The position numbers were made by a program, and so were the translations under genes. The notes below the pieces were generated by a model. That model saw only the letters and a program-made list of their open reading frames with translations, was not told where the DNA came from and made no database searches. A stretch of DNA of 64,000 nt. Origin: Trichopria drosophilae. Lineage: Eukaryota; Arthropoda; Insecta; Hymenoptera; Diapriidae. The DNA lies in NCBI GenBank assembly GCA_030407085.1, contig CM059582.1:22705001-22769000 (forward strand), read 5' to 3'. Within the stretch, counting starts at the first letter, position 1. Each line of letters opens with the position of its first letter. Of the stretch, positions 22,290 through 35,253 are shown one piece after another.

Positions 22290-23430
22290 AGTCGTTAAAT
22301 ACTTCTGAAACGCAACGTCCTTGGGTGTGACGAGTCGCAATGTTCTTTCTTCAGTCGCAATTATTGTCAAGCTCGTGAAAAGAAAGCTCACTCGCCGTTG
22401 TCCTCGGCCGAATCGTGCCGCGCCGCTATTCACACGCTCGACACCTTTGCGCTCGTCTCTTTCCGTGATGCTTCGGCGACGTCGCGTAGTCGTCTTTTTG
22501 CCCCCGGCTAACGACTCTTACCGATCTTACGAGCTTTCGCCACCTCCGTGTCGTTCGCCGGGTCTAAACGAGCTGCCGGAGTAGCGTACACCGCATCGAT
22601 TAACGAGCTCTGTTATAAATCTGCATAAGCGTCGCCTCTCTTACCGACTAAAAAATGCTGCAAAACGTACGAAAAGGTACCAGAAAAGAACGGCTTGGTT
22701 TTTTGGAAAAAAAGGCTACGTACAGCGGTTCGCACGAATCCGCGAACGAGACGAAAATAAAGTCGCAGTTTCTTTCGGCGCATTATTCCGCATCGGGTAT
22801 TCCCCGGAAAAGAGCTTTCTTTCTCTGGACGAGCTTCTCGGTAATACGAAATTCAGATACATGTACCCGTCGCCGTAGGGCTTGGGCAGGATTTGAAGTA
22901 GAGAAATGCCGGACAAGCGACGGGACATTAAGGAGATCGGTATTAATGACTTTTGTCAAGCCTGAGTGACACTCGGGTGCCTATTTGGTTACTCTAAGTT
23001 AGCTATAGATAGCCCACACACGGATTTTCCCCTCAGTGTTGGCTCAGCTTCGTACGAGACTCCTCAGTCTTCGGCTCTTCCCCACTTAGGCCCTAATGTA
23101 ACAGCTTCCAGGCACTCCGACCTCGTCGTTTTGCCAGCTTCTCTATTTTCACCTAGAATCGATTAGCGTCGGTAATTGCGCGCTGTTTCCATCGGCTTAT
23201 TACTTCGTGCTCAGCTTTTTACCGAAATTGTTCCAACACTTCAAGCTGGAGGTACGGGAATGAAATTCTTGGCATAGTGAGGGAATTCTGCCGTAGTCGG
23301 TTGCAAAATTAATCGAATGATTGACGATTTTACGCAGTTCTTTGAAAAAGTCTTTTACGGCATGTGCCGGTCGAACCTTTTACTGCCAGGTATATTTTAA
23401 TGGATCGGGCAGTGATGTATGATGCCGTAA
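22290..23430. other. CpG-island-like block, possible promoter or untranslated exon
   Basis: The most CpG-dense stretch in the window, especially 22380-22620 (for example TCGGCGACGTCGCGTAGTCG). Frames of 60-104 codons are open on both strands, as expected from stop-poor GC-rich DNA. None shows a known domain or splice frame, so I call no gene. In AT-rich insect genomes such blocks often mark promoters, non-coding transcripts or conserved elements. No repeat structure is visible. Confidence 0.35.
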
Positions 23431-24181
23431 GCTTTCAATCTCAATCTCAGGTTTAGCCTTGTAGGTATATATTGAGCTGTAAATTAAAGTAATACCATTT
23501 AGTATTTTGAAAATTTTAAATGTCAAATACGATTCAGTAAAAATTGAATTTTTCTTACTGACATGATTTCCTTATTACTTCAGTGGTGTGCAATTTTTAA
23601 ATTAAAAAAAAAAGTGCATCGAATTTTTCACGTCACGTTAGGAAAAGTAGTATACGAAATAACTGCCTTCAACCCACTCGATTATTTTAATATTGATAAC
23701 TACTGGAAGCTCATTTGTATGCTAGACATTACATAGTTAATATGGGAGACCAAGATACATGTCTACGCGTTCCATATTCGTAATTTTCTCATAAATTATT
23801 CAAGATATTTCGCTAAAAATTGAATTATCAATGCTCTAAACCTTTTATTTAAAAAGATGCCAGTATTAACCACTAGTATTTTATAATTTTGGAGAAGTAG
23901 TGTAAAAAGGCAACAGTTCATGAGTTGACAAGTTGCCCAATATCTTTATTAAAGTAACCTATCACTTTGTTAATTTTATAGTTAAAGGGTAATAATTAAA
24001 TTACCACATTACATTAATTATAATTTATAGATATAACGTCATAATCAAAACATAACACAATTTCTTTGGTACACTTCGACAGAATGAGCTATAAAAGTGC
24101 TACTTTACGTTATTCAGTGCTCTTATAAACACAATCAACCTTCTAAATTACTTACTTTTACTGACAAAAATAATATTATTT
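23431..24181. other. AT-rich DNA, nothing recognised
   Basis: No supported gene, RNA or repeat. Confidence 0.4.
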
Positions 24182-24690
24182 CCCTGGTAGAGATGGTCAC
24201 GAGAATCAGCCCAGTATTATCCTAGATTTTGATGATCTGGCTAGAAACTAGCTCTATAATATGAGTAGAAATCCTACTAAAAACGACCTGAATTCTGGCG
24301 TACAACCTACAAACATGCGAGACATTGTGACAGCTAATATAGTTTAACATGAGTGTGATAAGCTTCTGCAACTTATCGACCTCGGCTCGATTCGAGAATC
24401 TCGAATACCTCTCGAATGAACACCCAATATGGCATATTTCTCTGAGCTGATTCGCCTGAACATGCTGTCGCGATTGTTTATAAAGCTGTTGTATAGATCA
24501 AAGCTTCATTTCGAAAGAAAAATTGTTTACATTTACACCTGCTCATTTTATCGAATCAATAGATACCTATTATAACAATTTAATATGATATTTTCAGTTT
24601 GCAATTATTACTTTATATCACTTTAAATATATGTTAGTGGTCCAGCGGGATTTCATCTAGAATTCGTTTATATTTCTACCGAGATTCTAC
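24182..24690. mobile_element. Possible miniature element with CCTGGTAGA/CGGTAGA ends
   Basis: The left text CCCTGGTAGAGATGGTCACG has a loose inverted counterpart near 24687-24660 (reverse complement CTCGGTAGAAATATAAACGA). ATTATCCTAG at about 24214 recurs inverted at about 24710. Similar text, CCCTGGTAGAAATTGG, also occurs once at 58396. Boundaries and target duplication are not established. Confidence 0.3.
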
Positions 24691-25094
24691 TGAACCGATA
24701 TACCCGGCCGCTAGGATAATGGCTAGTTCAACCAGCCAAAGCTCTATCAGGGTTGAATTTTTTTTAAAATTATTGTTAATTTTACAATTCCAAAACCTAA
24801 AAGGGAATCAGCATACAAACAGAAGCAAATGCGAAACTCCACGAAAAAACAGTGAACAATGAAGAGATTTGATGCTGTCAAATGCCTTCCAAAACCTTCT
24901 GCTGGTATAAGAAATATCCTACACTTCAAAATCAGGTATCTTAATTTGAGACACTTATCTGACCATTTTAAAAATGTTTTTAGGTTTCTCATTTTAGGTG
25001 TACTAGAATATAAGACAGGCATAAGTGACTAAGCTTGGAAACCCACCTCGGCCGCTGCCGAACGCGTCGTGTCATGGGTAATATAGTTAGGGGT

Positions 25095-25448
25095 TTCTAA
25101 AGTGGTCCGGCGATAAGGTAGGGGTTTTCACTAGAAACCATAAATAAATAATGATTGACTGGATTTTTCAAAATACGGGCTCTGTAAAGGCAATTCTAAT
25201 TACTATTCATCGTTTACTAAAAAAAAACACCAAAGACATTAATTGGAAACTGACCGAGAATTTTCAATAATAAATAAAAATCTCTCATTTCCGAAAATTC
25301 TCGGTTAGTTTTCAGTTTATATCTTTGGCATTACCTAGGAAACTCTTTATAGTGTTTAGAGTTGCTCTTACAGAGCCCGAATTTCGAAAAATCGTTTCAG
25401 ACAGTTTTTATTGAAAATTGCTAACCTTATCGGTCGAGCATTTTAGAA
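25095..25448. mobile_element. 354-bp foldback miniature element
   Basis: The left arm TTCTAAAGTGGTCCGGCGAT is matched inverted at the right (reverse complement TTCTAAAATGCTCGACCGAT). The similarity continues through CGGGCTCTGTAA and CCGAGAATTTTC to the centre, which itself forms a hairpin around GAAAATTCTCGG. No coding capacity. A target duplication is not clear. Confidence 0.65.
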
Positions 25449-28307
25449 TTCTTTTTACTGACAATGAGAGAAAAAATATTACTACCTAATAGGTTGGATA
25501 ACTATGTACGTAGTTAAATTAACTATTCTCTTCACTTTTAGGTTATGCTAAGCTGTCAACATTATTAAATAACGTTCTACTATACGAATTCCAATAGAGG
25601 AGATCATGTACAAAATTTTCAGAGATTTCCTACCTACATTCGATGTATTTACACTTTGGAATGAAATGTAGCAAATTCTAATATGATATTAAACATTTTC
25701 AATCGAATATATCCCCAGCCTTATTGCATTTTGACGTTTGAGGTTATGTTCAATCTATCACTGCGAAAACAGCTAATGTTGGAATGGAAATCGAATGTAG
25801 AACCAAGTGAAATGGAACGAAATAGCATTAATTTTAACCGGGCTACATTAAGAAACGTGTCACTTTACATGAAAATGAATTTGTATTCAATATTACGTAA
25901 ACAATCGAATGCGCAATGTACGACATCCGATAAACTCGAAATACCAAAAACTTTGAAAAGCATTGGAAGTATGAAAAGACTTAAGAACATTTACATTATG
26001 TATTAAAACTTTTTGAATATCTGTCGAAAGTGAAAACAAATAGAATGTAAGCTGAAAATTACAAAAAATACTGCATACGATCTCGTTTTTGTTTCTGGAC
26101 ATGAAATGTAAGTGTTATTACATGGTTATTACGATATCTGGATAAAGCAAATTATGATGAAATTTCGCTTCTAGGATCAGGTTAGATTATGTTAGGATGG
26201 ACAGTTCTTGGTATCTTGCTTTATCATCATTATCGTAAAAAACAATAAGTAAAAATTGATCAAAAGATATGTTTAATGTGAGAAAGATTAAATGTGTTTT
26301 CTTTCATTAGACTGAAAATATCTCAAATTTTGAGACGTATTTAAACCCGTAAATCAAGACATATTTTAAAAGGGGACTTCTAAGTGTGATAGTTTTTTCA
26401 TTTAAGACACCAAATTTTGCAGTGTCGGTAGAAGCAACGTCATGTCACGCTAAGAACTATAATGATTGCCATCGCTATTGAGAGAAAAAAATAGTGAAAT
26501 CTACTAAGAAATGATTACCTTGTGTAATAAATGGACGGGATAACTATTGTCAATAGCACAAATGAACTATCATCTGCAGTAAGAGGTTATACTAACAGAA
26601 ATGCAGTCAAAATGACTAATCAAAAGTCATATCTACTATTTTCCATAGTAAGATATAGTACTTTTTTGCGTAAACATAACATGCTGTTATAGGAATGGAG
26701 ATGAATTCGGATAATATATTTAATATTAATATTTTAATTTAATTTAAAGAGCAATAAAAATTGTATACACATTTAAACACATTATTTATCACTTTTAATG
26801 ATATTCTAATGCTATTCTGATCCATAATAAAGTTTATTAGAAAATTTGAAAAACTTTTGGATGCATAATTAGAAAGAGCGATTTTTAATCAATAAGAAAT
26901 AGCTACTGCAGAATTTCTTTTAATGAAGCTTAAACGCCAAAATCTCGTATCAAACTTCGTGACAAAAATTTGTACATTACGGTTTTTTTTAAAGGATTAA
27001 ATATGAACGCAGTATTTATTACCGAATCTGTTCATTCAACGCATATAGACGAATTTTGTCTAAACTTATATATAATATATTTTTATTAATTAATATTTAT
27101 TTCATTACTTTGAATTATTTTTTTAAATAAAATGTAAAATCAACAAAATTTTTTAATTTAATAATAATAACAAAAAATATATGTCTGGCCTCCAAATGTA
27201 ATTTTAGCCATTGTTCTCTTTTTATTATTAATATGTATCTTAGGCCTTAGTCTGGTATCAACACTTTTGCCTCTTCTGGCATCTCTAAAATAAACATTAT
27301 TGCCTATATTTTCGTTTAAAACAATTTCCATATATTGCATATTATGAAATAATAATAACACATTTTTTAATTAAACAAAAATTGTAGTCGTTTGGAGGTT
27401 ATTTTTTTTTAAAGTAAATTAAAATTAAAAAAAAAATAAGAACTCTGTCGATGGGAAACATTGTTTATGTTTTGAATTACATAAAATGCATTACAGAAAT
27501 TTTACTTTTAAAAATATGGATGTACTCGTCCAAGCTCCACATTGCGAGTATTGATGAGATGTGTTCCATTTTTTTATCCCTCTTTCTAGTAATTTTCATT
27601 CCCACTATATTTACAATACTTTTTTGATTAAATTATAAATTGCTAGAATGCACCGCAACTCAAATACCTGTAGTTGCACGTTTGTAGTTTTGAGTCTCGA
27701 AACCGACATCATACGTTCGCTTATGTTTCGGTTTGGATGAAGGAAGGAAAAAATATATTAATTCAAATGGCTTTGTAATCAAGTTAAAATCTAAATTGAT
27801 ATACATCTTGTCATATTACTAATATGTAGTAAATTCTACTATATATTTAGACCTACGTTTTTTTCTGGTGAATTTAGTCTATATTTATACATCGCTGCAT
27901 TAAGTATGTTGGTATAAATTATAGACTATTGTTTAAATCTTACATGTACATTGTACATTTTAATTTAGAGAAGATATTATATATTTTAATAGTTACCTCG
28001 GAAGAGGACCGTCTGCAAGATCGTAAAGATGGGCGTGTGTTGACCTAATTAAATTACTGCAACTGTAATGTTTATGAGAAACATAAACATTTAGAATTAA
28101 TTTTTATATTATCCTTACTAATACTAGTTACCACTTATTTTAATGGCAGCTATTGACGATTTCAATAGTAATTACTGCTGGTTATTATTTGTTTTAATAC
28201 TTGATAGTCCCACATAAAGAAAATGACTTGTGGTTTATATCATTTTATTCTTTTTAAAGAAGGCTACACATCTATGCTGGAAAAATTTCATTAATTAAAT
28301 TTTCTTT
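25449..28307. other. AT-rich DNA, no supported gene
   Basis: Contains an unrecognised plus-strand frame of 107 codons (25683-26006) with no domain, signal peptide or splice support, and a possible transposon end GACACTGCAAAATTTGG (reverse complement, near 26425). Otherwise featureless. Confidence 0.3.
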
Positions 28308-28331
28308 AAAAATGATTAATTAATCATTTTT
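28308..28331. repeat. 24-bp perfect palindrome
   Basis: AAAAATGATTAA is followed directly by its complement TTAATCATTTTT. It includes TAAT cores of the kind homeodomain proteins bind, but in AT-rich DNA this may be chance. Confidence 0.4.
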
Positions 28332-29127
28332 AGATTTATCTCTCTCTTTTCTGCATCTTTAAAATGCCAATAATTATTTCGCAGATTTTTATAATCTAAA
28401 TCATTATACTATTACATACGTATAATTTCACGAATTATGATATTTCAACTTGATAATTAATTAAGATAATTTTAATACCTTATATCCTGCGGAAGTGTCT
28501 TGATAAAAGTGTGGTTAAAATACCAATAAATAACAACGAAATAAAGAGTATTAGTGCAATAAAATAAAATAATGCATTTGTAATATTGGAAATTTTAAAC
28601 TGAATTACAAATCCAATTGTTATGCAGATAGTGAGGAAGATAATCGATACATGCTGTCATTTCTGTTCGTCGCTTTGATAGCAAGCATACTTAATCGTAT
28701 TAGCCAGTAATATAGGTAAGTTACAACAGTTACAGGAGATGCTTGAGACATTCCTGCGCATGACAACGGTATAGAATGCCAGATGCCTATTGTCAGGCTG
28801 TAATCAATATTCAAATTCGAACGTGAATCTAATATTTCATGATTAATCCCTCACTGGTATGGTCTATTTATGTATAAAACTTACTTACCTGAAAGTTAGC
28901 TTATTTATGATCGTTGTAAACAGGTGCGAAAACCGTGTGAAAAAAACGTTAGTAGATTCTACTGAATACTTTAGTAAAGCTTAGTGAAAAAGTTAATAAC
29001 CTTCCTTACATAGAATTTACATGATATTATTACTTTTCTACACTTAAACCCTGTGGCATATTTTAGTTAACGCCATTACTTTACAATTTGGTGATTTCTT
29101 ATAAGTTTTATGGTTAATAATAAATAG
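28332..29127. other. AT-rich DNA, nothing recognised
   Basis: No supported gene or repeat. Confidence 0.4.
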
Positions 29128-29667
29128 CCCAGACAACACGCCACTCTTAAAGAGGACTTCCAGAACTCTTGTTCTGAATGTCTTTCAAAAAGAAGACATG
29201 AGATCTTGGTTAAGATGATCTGTAAAAAAAGCTCTTAAAGAGGTCCTGCTTATGATCTTCAGAAAAAATACCACTTAAGGAGGTTATATTTTCGAGGTTT
29301 TAAATGATCTTATTTTCATATGTGATACTGGTTTTAGTTAAAATTTGTCTCACAGTTGGCGATGTTGATCCATGATTTAACATCTCATATGGAAAAAGTT
29401 GTGCCGGGAACCGCGTAAGTCTTCTTAAGGATCACTTTAAGAGCTCTTGCTTAGCAGTATTTAAGAAGTTTGAAAATTTGTAAGACCACTTAAAAAGCTC
29501 TTTAAGAAGTGTTTTTGATGTTCCTATTAGTGAAACGCTACATTTGAGAAGTCTTGTAGACCGACGCATAAGTTTTCTTAAAGACCACTTTAACAGCTCT
29601 TTCTGAGGAGTATTTAAGAAGTCTTAAAATTTGTAAGACCACTTACAGAGCTCTTTTACTGTTTGGG
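29128..29667. mobile_element. 540-bp inverted-end element with an internal duplication
   Basis: The ends are CCCAGACAACACGCCACTCT and, inverted at the right, CCCAAACAGTAAAAGAGCTC. Internally, about 29420-29501 and 29571-29652 are direct repeats of roughly 80 bp (landmarks TTCTTAA.GA.CACTTTAA, AGTATTTAAGAAGT, AATTTGTAAGACCACTTA). AGAGCTCTT-like motifs recur throughout. No transposase. The superfamily is not determined because no clear target duplication was found. Confidence 0.55.
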
Positions 29668-30042
29668 ATGGTAATTGTGTTGTTTTCAATTAAATTTTAT
29701 AACATATTGTATTAATTTTTTGTTTGACGGCAAATTATCACAATTTCAGATTTAGATGAAATATTTTACAATAATTAAAAGTCAATGACATAAATGTTCG
29801 AATTTCACAAATACAAATTAAGAAGTTGAACTTGTAGACTCTTGCAATTTGTAGGATGAGAAAGAGAGAACGGAATTGACGTCATGAATTATTGGTAGTT
29901 AATTTCTTATAGAAATGCAAATGTAGAATTTGCTTATTTAAGTCCTTTGAACTTTAAAGTCGGTTCAATTAAATTTTGAGCATTACCTTGAAAATCGGCG
30001 TCCCGATTTTTGTTGGTTTTGAACTTTCGATGATTTCAAACC
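29668..30042. other. AT-rich DNA, nothing recognised
   Basis: No supported gene or repeat. Confidence 0.4.
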
Positions 30043-30248
30043 TGCACTCTACATTTCTTAAAGTGGAAATTGAGCCACTTTCTGCTAAAAGTGACTTTTC
30101 CACCAGCTTTAAAGTGGAAATCTCACTTTATAATAAGTAGATAGAAACGTGTTACTCTAATGAAGTGAAATTTTCACTTTAGAAATAGTGAAAAAGTCAC
30201 CTTTAGCAGAGAGTGACTCAATTTTCACTTTAAGTAATTTAGTGTGCA
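30043..30248. mobile_element. 206-bp foldback miniature element (AAAGTGAAA family)
   Basis: The left arm begins TGCACTCTACATTTCTTAAA and the right arm, reversed, TGCACACTAAATTACTTAAA. The match runs through TGAGCCACTTTCTGCTAAAA (the reversed right arm differs at a few positions) to the centre, so the whole element is one imperfect hairpin. No coding capacity. A degraded relative may lie at 3381-3799. Confidence 0.65.
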
Positions 30249-31344
30249 TTTCACCATTATCTGGAGGACTATGGAAATCGAATCGATTTCACTAAAAAAA
30301 CCATGCTGGATGCCACGTCCATAGAACAAAATGGCCACCGTTCCGATTGAGTCGACGAGATTCAAAAATTCTTGATTAAATCAGCAGGTAACAGGAAATC
30401 TCATGAACTGTCCCGTTTTTTGACTCCTTTTTGGGTGGTTCCTCAGAATAACCATGCACATGACGCAATCTCAAAACTGAAGCGACATCTATTCCATTCA
30501 AAAACTGAATAGGTCAAGTTCGGTAAATGCAAAGGTACGTCCATTCCACGACTCGTAGTTAACAGAAAGTTATTTTCACATATTTCTAAAATATAACAGA
30601 TAAATAATTTTTAAAGTAATTACACTTACCTACAGGCTACGAAAAGTTAGGTTAGATTAGGTTTCACTGTAATGATTTAACGATTGTCTGAAAACTAAAA
30701 TTTGAAAAATAATTCAAATTACATTTCTGTAGTAAATAGTAATGAGGACAGTCCTAATAGAAAATAACGTTATATAACATTATGTTACGTAAAATCCGGC
30801 TCTTACAACTTTCTTTTCCCATATTCGGTGGCTCCTATCAGAGCCCCATTGTTTACATTAGTAGTTTGTTTTTATTTTTATTTAGTCCATCGACCGTATA
30901 TACCGACAATTATATTATTATATAGAATTATGTTACGTACTCCATTTTTTAATTGTAATACTTCTTACCAACAAAAAAAGACAGTGAAATTATCGGATTC
31001 TCGATACTAGAATGTTTCAATTTTTTCATTGCAAGTTATTATACAACGGAATGTCAAAAGTAGTAATATCATTTTAAAATAACATAACCTCTCACTCAAT
31101 GTTTCTGAAATGTTTCCCTAAGATTCTAATCGTCCCATGTAAACAATTTTTTGGAAAAATAAATAAGAAACTGCAAGGAAACTAGTAAGGATAAATTTAT
31201 CGGAAATATGTTTTTTTACTCGGTATGTTTGTAAAAATTTCTCATAATGTTAACATTCTGCCATATTTTTGTAACATTGATATTTATTATTATTTTAAAT
31301 AAAAGTAGTAAGTGTCGGGCTACTTCGTTAGGGTTTCATAAAGG
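30249..31344. other. AT-rich DNA, nothing recognised
   Basis: No supported gene. A 60-codon hydrophobic frame at 30828 has no support beyond being open. Confidence 0.35.
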
Positions 31345-31460
31345 CGAAATAAATGAATTTTTCAAATTCAAAATGGTGGACCCAATATGGCCGACAAAAA
31401 TGACATATATGTTAAAACTTGATTTGGGGGTTTCGGGTCGCTGATTATGAATCTGGTGTC
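31345..31460 (-). repeat. Satellite-like repeat unit, minus orientation
   Basis: Landmarks AAATTCAAAATGGTGGACCC, AATATGGCC and GGGTTTCGGGTCGCTGATTA are the complement of the 122-bp unit seen at 60580-60823. Single copy; the overlapping small plus-strand frame is incidental. Confidence 0.55.
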
Positions 31461-33224
31461 ATTTTTTAACAATTAATGTTTATCACTAAACATAAATTGA
31501 CAAAATAACTCTGAATTGTGGCAAGGTAGTGGAATGATGGCACTGACGGATAATGAAGATGGTGAGTGATGTAGAACGACGAAGATGACGGTAAAGTCCG
31601 ATGGTGCTGATGACATAATCAATATAACACGATTGCTGAATGTATTCAGAGGAGATTGATCACTTACACATTAACACTCATCTAATATTATACAAATAAA
31701 ATGATAAAGATTTTCTGCATTTTAGTTTGGATACATACAAAAATGCATGAAACGTACTGCTTTTCGTGGTATTCGTCAGAAAGGTTGACATTGTAAGACA
31801 ATTTCTTGAGAAATCGTTTTTTGAACTTCCCTCTTTAATATTTTGAACAAAAAATTATTTAGATCTAAAATAATTTGAGAAACAAAGACATATTATACAG
31901 ACGAACGAATATTTTGCAGCACTTTTTACATCATAATTTGTCGAAATATCAAACCTATTGTCATAGCTCAGAAATTAACGAATAAAACGTGCCTTATAAA
32001 ATTGAAATGTGTTTTTGTCGTAACATAAGGAAATCCTTAAAATTTGAAAACTGGAAAACCAAACGAAAAAAATTGGCTAAAGCTTACGGTGCACTTCGAA
32101 GTGATGTATTCTTTAATATATATTAACTCTCTATAAAAAATCATATATTGTAGTTTTTCGACCAATACTCTGTACTTCGAAAAAGCTTTTAAATGAAATT
32201 TGTTGAATGTAATAAAACTATATAAAGAAATTTTATATTTTGCAGTTATCGAAATATATTGGAAATTTGAATATTACTTTAAAAATAAATTTTTTCGTGG
32301 AATTGCAACCACTATTTTATTCATCTAAAATAATATACATAAATTTGAGAATTTTACAGTTTAGTAATTAAATAAATATTTACATGGAAATCATCGTAGC
32401 GTTCATACATATTACATTCATGACCACAGTCGTTAAACTTGTGATTAGAATTCTATTTGCAAGTTCAAAATACCAATATAATTGGAAAAATTTTAAAGAA
32501 TAATTTCAACCATCCTCATTATGACATTCGCGAAACAGGTATAATATTTGATATGAAAGATTTATTTCAAAGAAAAAATTACACGGAATGTCTCAAGTTC
32601 TTTTGTTCAGTTAACTTCTTAAAATAATAAATTATGCCTTCATAATGCAGAAGTAAACTCAAATTTTATAAGGTAGTTCACTCTTAATTTTTGAAATAAA
32701 TGAATAAATGAATAAATATTGAAATTTTACTCCAAAATACGCCTTCAAAAAGAATTATAGAAGATTGATGAACATGAAATTATAAAAAAAATTAAAAATC
32801 TGGAATTTCTATATTTAAAAAATGTTATAGATTAAAAATGAAATGCTTTATATGAATATCATATGCCCGGAAAATAAAAGGAAACTGAAATCAGGCGATG
32901 CAACTCAGCGAAATGTATCTGCGTATGTCCCAGTTTACCAGAAAGATTTTGTATAATATTAAAATACGAAATTAAAAAAGAAAACAAAAAAGAATATTTC
33001 GATCACTAATACTGTACGTAGGACAACATATAGTAATAATTACGCAGTACCTTTTAAAAAATGTCCAACTTGAAATAACTATTTCCGAATTTTTGTGATA
33101 AAGAATTCACTTCTATAACCGATCGCTGATTTCATTTTACAACTATTGTCCATCATTCAAAATACGACTTTGTTACAATGTCCAAATGCAAACGTTTTCA
33201 ATAAAGCCAAATTCCTAGAAATTA
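31461..33224. other. AT-rich DNA, nothing recognised
   Basis: No supported gene or repeat. Confidence 0.4.
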
Positions 33225-33310
33225 GTATCTGGAGGTATTTGTGGTTGCTGATTGCGAATGTAAAGTTCGTTTTCCAAAATTCAAGGTTGCGGATACAATA
33301 TGTTTCCCAA
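33225..33310 (-). repeat. Diverged satellite-like unit, minus orientation
   Basis: GGTTGCTGATTGCGAATGTA, then CCAAAATTCAAGG, in the order expected for the complement of the 122-bp family. Weak copy. Confidence 0.35.
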
Positions 33311-33651
33311 ATTTTGAAAATATGATTTAACTATTCTGTACATAAAAAAATGTAAAAAAAAGAGTTAATTTGAATAACTGCTGAGATTATCACTGATTTT
33401 TTAGGTTTTACTAGTTAATATCCTGGTATTTCTTAATGCTACGTCTTATAATGCAGTCTTATAATTCTTTATACTATAACTTAATTAGTTTCTTAATTGT
33501 TACTTCAGTTGTGTTTCCATTTACTTATATTATTTAAAATTTCATGAATGAAAATTCTATTGATTTGCAAGAATTTACTTTTCACCATTTCATTTAAAGT
33601 TCAATTCAAATCAGTAACAAATTATTAATTTATGATTTTAAAATATGTTAC

Positions 33652-33654
<3 letters not shown>

Positions 33655-33739
<85 letters not shown>
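33655..33739. repeat. (TA)n microsatellite, about 42 repeats
   Basis: Uninterrupted TA dinucleotides for about 85 bp. The run abuts the left arm of the inverted element that begins at 33739. Length is likely variable between individuals. Confidence 0.95.
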
Positions 33740-33742
<3 letters not shown>

Positions 33743-33955
33743 AAAGAGTTAAGACTCTAATATTTTTTTAAGAGAGACTCACAAAAAAACAAGAAAAAAT
33801 TTCAATGAATATTAATTTTAAAAGCAGACGAATATCGAAAGAAAATACTGTATTTTCCTGCAAAATGGTATGTTTCTTTTTCGGTCGCTAATTACAAATC
33901 GGACGTTAGTTTAATAATTCTCTTAAAAAAATATTAGAGTCTTAACTCTTTGAGA
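33739..33955. mobile_element. 217-bp element with perfect 37-bp inverted ends
   Basis: 33739-33775 and 33919-33955 are exact reverse complements (outer bases TCTCAAAGAGTTAAGACTCT). The 143-bp centre holds a diverged fragment of the satellite-like family near 33880 (TTCGGTCGCTAATTACAAAT). The left arm directly follows the (TA)n tract. No transposase; family unknown. Confidence 0.65.
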
Positions 33956-34762
33956 CCAATTAAGAGAATAAAAGATTTATTACAAACTGTCGGTTCACAT
34001 AGTTTGTCGAAACAATGATTCTAATTCTAATATCGTGTTTCGGAATTAAAAACATCAAAATGTTGGATAATATTTTGTAAAACTAACTTTGTGAAACCCA
34101 GATACTAGATATTTTGTCTGAATATTTCCGAATTTCGATCACCGAATAACCGGTCAAATCTGAAGGACCCTAAAAAAATTCAGCGAAACTCTTGAGAATT
34201 CTGCATTCCTAACCCCGAAGAAAATGTAGGAAATGCAAAATTTGAAATCATCATAAATTCAATCTACGACATATATTTCTGTTATTTAGGATATTTTAGG
34301 TATTCTTAAACCGCGGGTAGCAATAATCATTGTAACGGAAGACAATCGATTTTATAGTTAAAATAGTTTTATGATTCGGCAATGTCGAAAAACAATTTCT
34401 GTCACTAAAAACCAAACTATAATAATGCTAATTTTTACAAGCTTTGCTTTCTTTTGGATTTCGAAAAACTGATGCCGAATTCGTAAACACAAACCCCTAA
34501 AAAATTTACGAGAAATATTTTTCACAATCTGTCAATTTCAATTTCGAAATATCGACAACAGATCGTAATCAGTAATCCTATATAGTAATACAAGAAATAG
34601 TAATGAAAAGTACATGGTAGTTGACGAATTTCTTTGTAATCCAATTGGACATTCAAATGTGACGTTTTTGTTTGTATGTAACAAAACCAAAAAACATAAA
34701 ATTATTAACTTTACTGTAAGTGTGACAATCCTAGTATGTTACAAATGCAAAAACGAATTTCT
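33956..34762. other. AT-rich DNA, nothing recognised
   Basis: No supported gene; a weak satellite-like fragment may occur near 34130. Confidence 0.35.
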
Positions 34763-34779
34763 TCAAAACCATTATACTA

Positions 34780-35253
34780 GGAAAGGACAAGGACAAAGGA
34801 CAGGTTATTTCCCCCGCGATAATGACGATTTGTCTATTTGCGGGTCGGCTCTCGGGTGGAGAGGTACAGGACAGAGACAGACAGTACAAGACAGAACTAT
34901 AGGCACACACAGCACCCACCCAGAGCCAGTCCCCCCTCCCCAATATCGGTACCACCAGCAGATTCGGCGGTCTGTGCCTTAGCGAGTACGACGCGGGGCT
35001 TATCCCCTCTTTATCCGAGATAAGACCCACGACGTACCGACCGCGGATAAGACGCTGACGGTACCGATAACTGCCGACGGGGGTCGGCAGCGGTCCCAAA
35101 TTCGTACCTTCGCCCAGCAAAGTTCCCCGGTTATTCCACACTGGACATAAGCAGAGAAAATTGCAGGACGGGGATTCGAACTCGGGCCCTTCGCGACGCT
35201 CAGTTCGGGCGGACTAAGACTGACGCCTTAGCCCGCACGACCATCACGCCGAC
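34780..35253 (-). mobile_element. tRNA-derived SINE with 17-bp target duplication
   Basis: A GC-rich 474-bp insertion in AT-rich DNA, flanked by the perfect duplication TCAAAACCATTATACTA (34763-34779 and 35254-35270). On the minus strand it starts with a tRNA-like head (GTCGGCGTGATGGTCGTGC, GGGCTAAGGCG, then CCCGAGTTCGAATCCCC). GTTCGAATC matches the Pol III B box, and the spacing suggests a class II (Ser/Leu-like) tRNA with a long variable arm. The minus-strand 3' end is a short CCTTTGTCC/CCTTGTCC repeat tail. The open frames of 61-136 codons inside are not genes. It is mobilised by an unknown LINE. Confidence 0.85.

Noticed and set aside
22321..22969. Plus-strand frames of 87 and 104 codons in the CpG-rich block
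   Set aside because: Frames on both strands are open in this GC-rich DNA, Arg/Ser-rich composition follows base composition, and no domain is seen.
25683..26006. 107-codon plus-strand frame
   Set aside because: Longest unexplained frame outside transposons, but no domain, no start context and no splice signals; expected by chance in 64 kb.
34731..35141. 136-codon minus-strand open frame, GC-rich
   Set aside because: It lies inside the tRNA-derived SINE and extends past its edge through the target duplication; openness comes from high GC.
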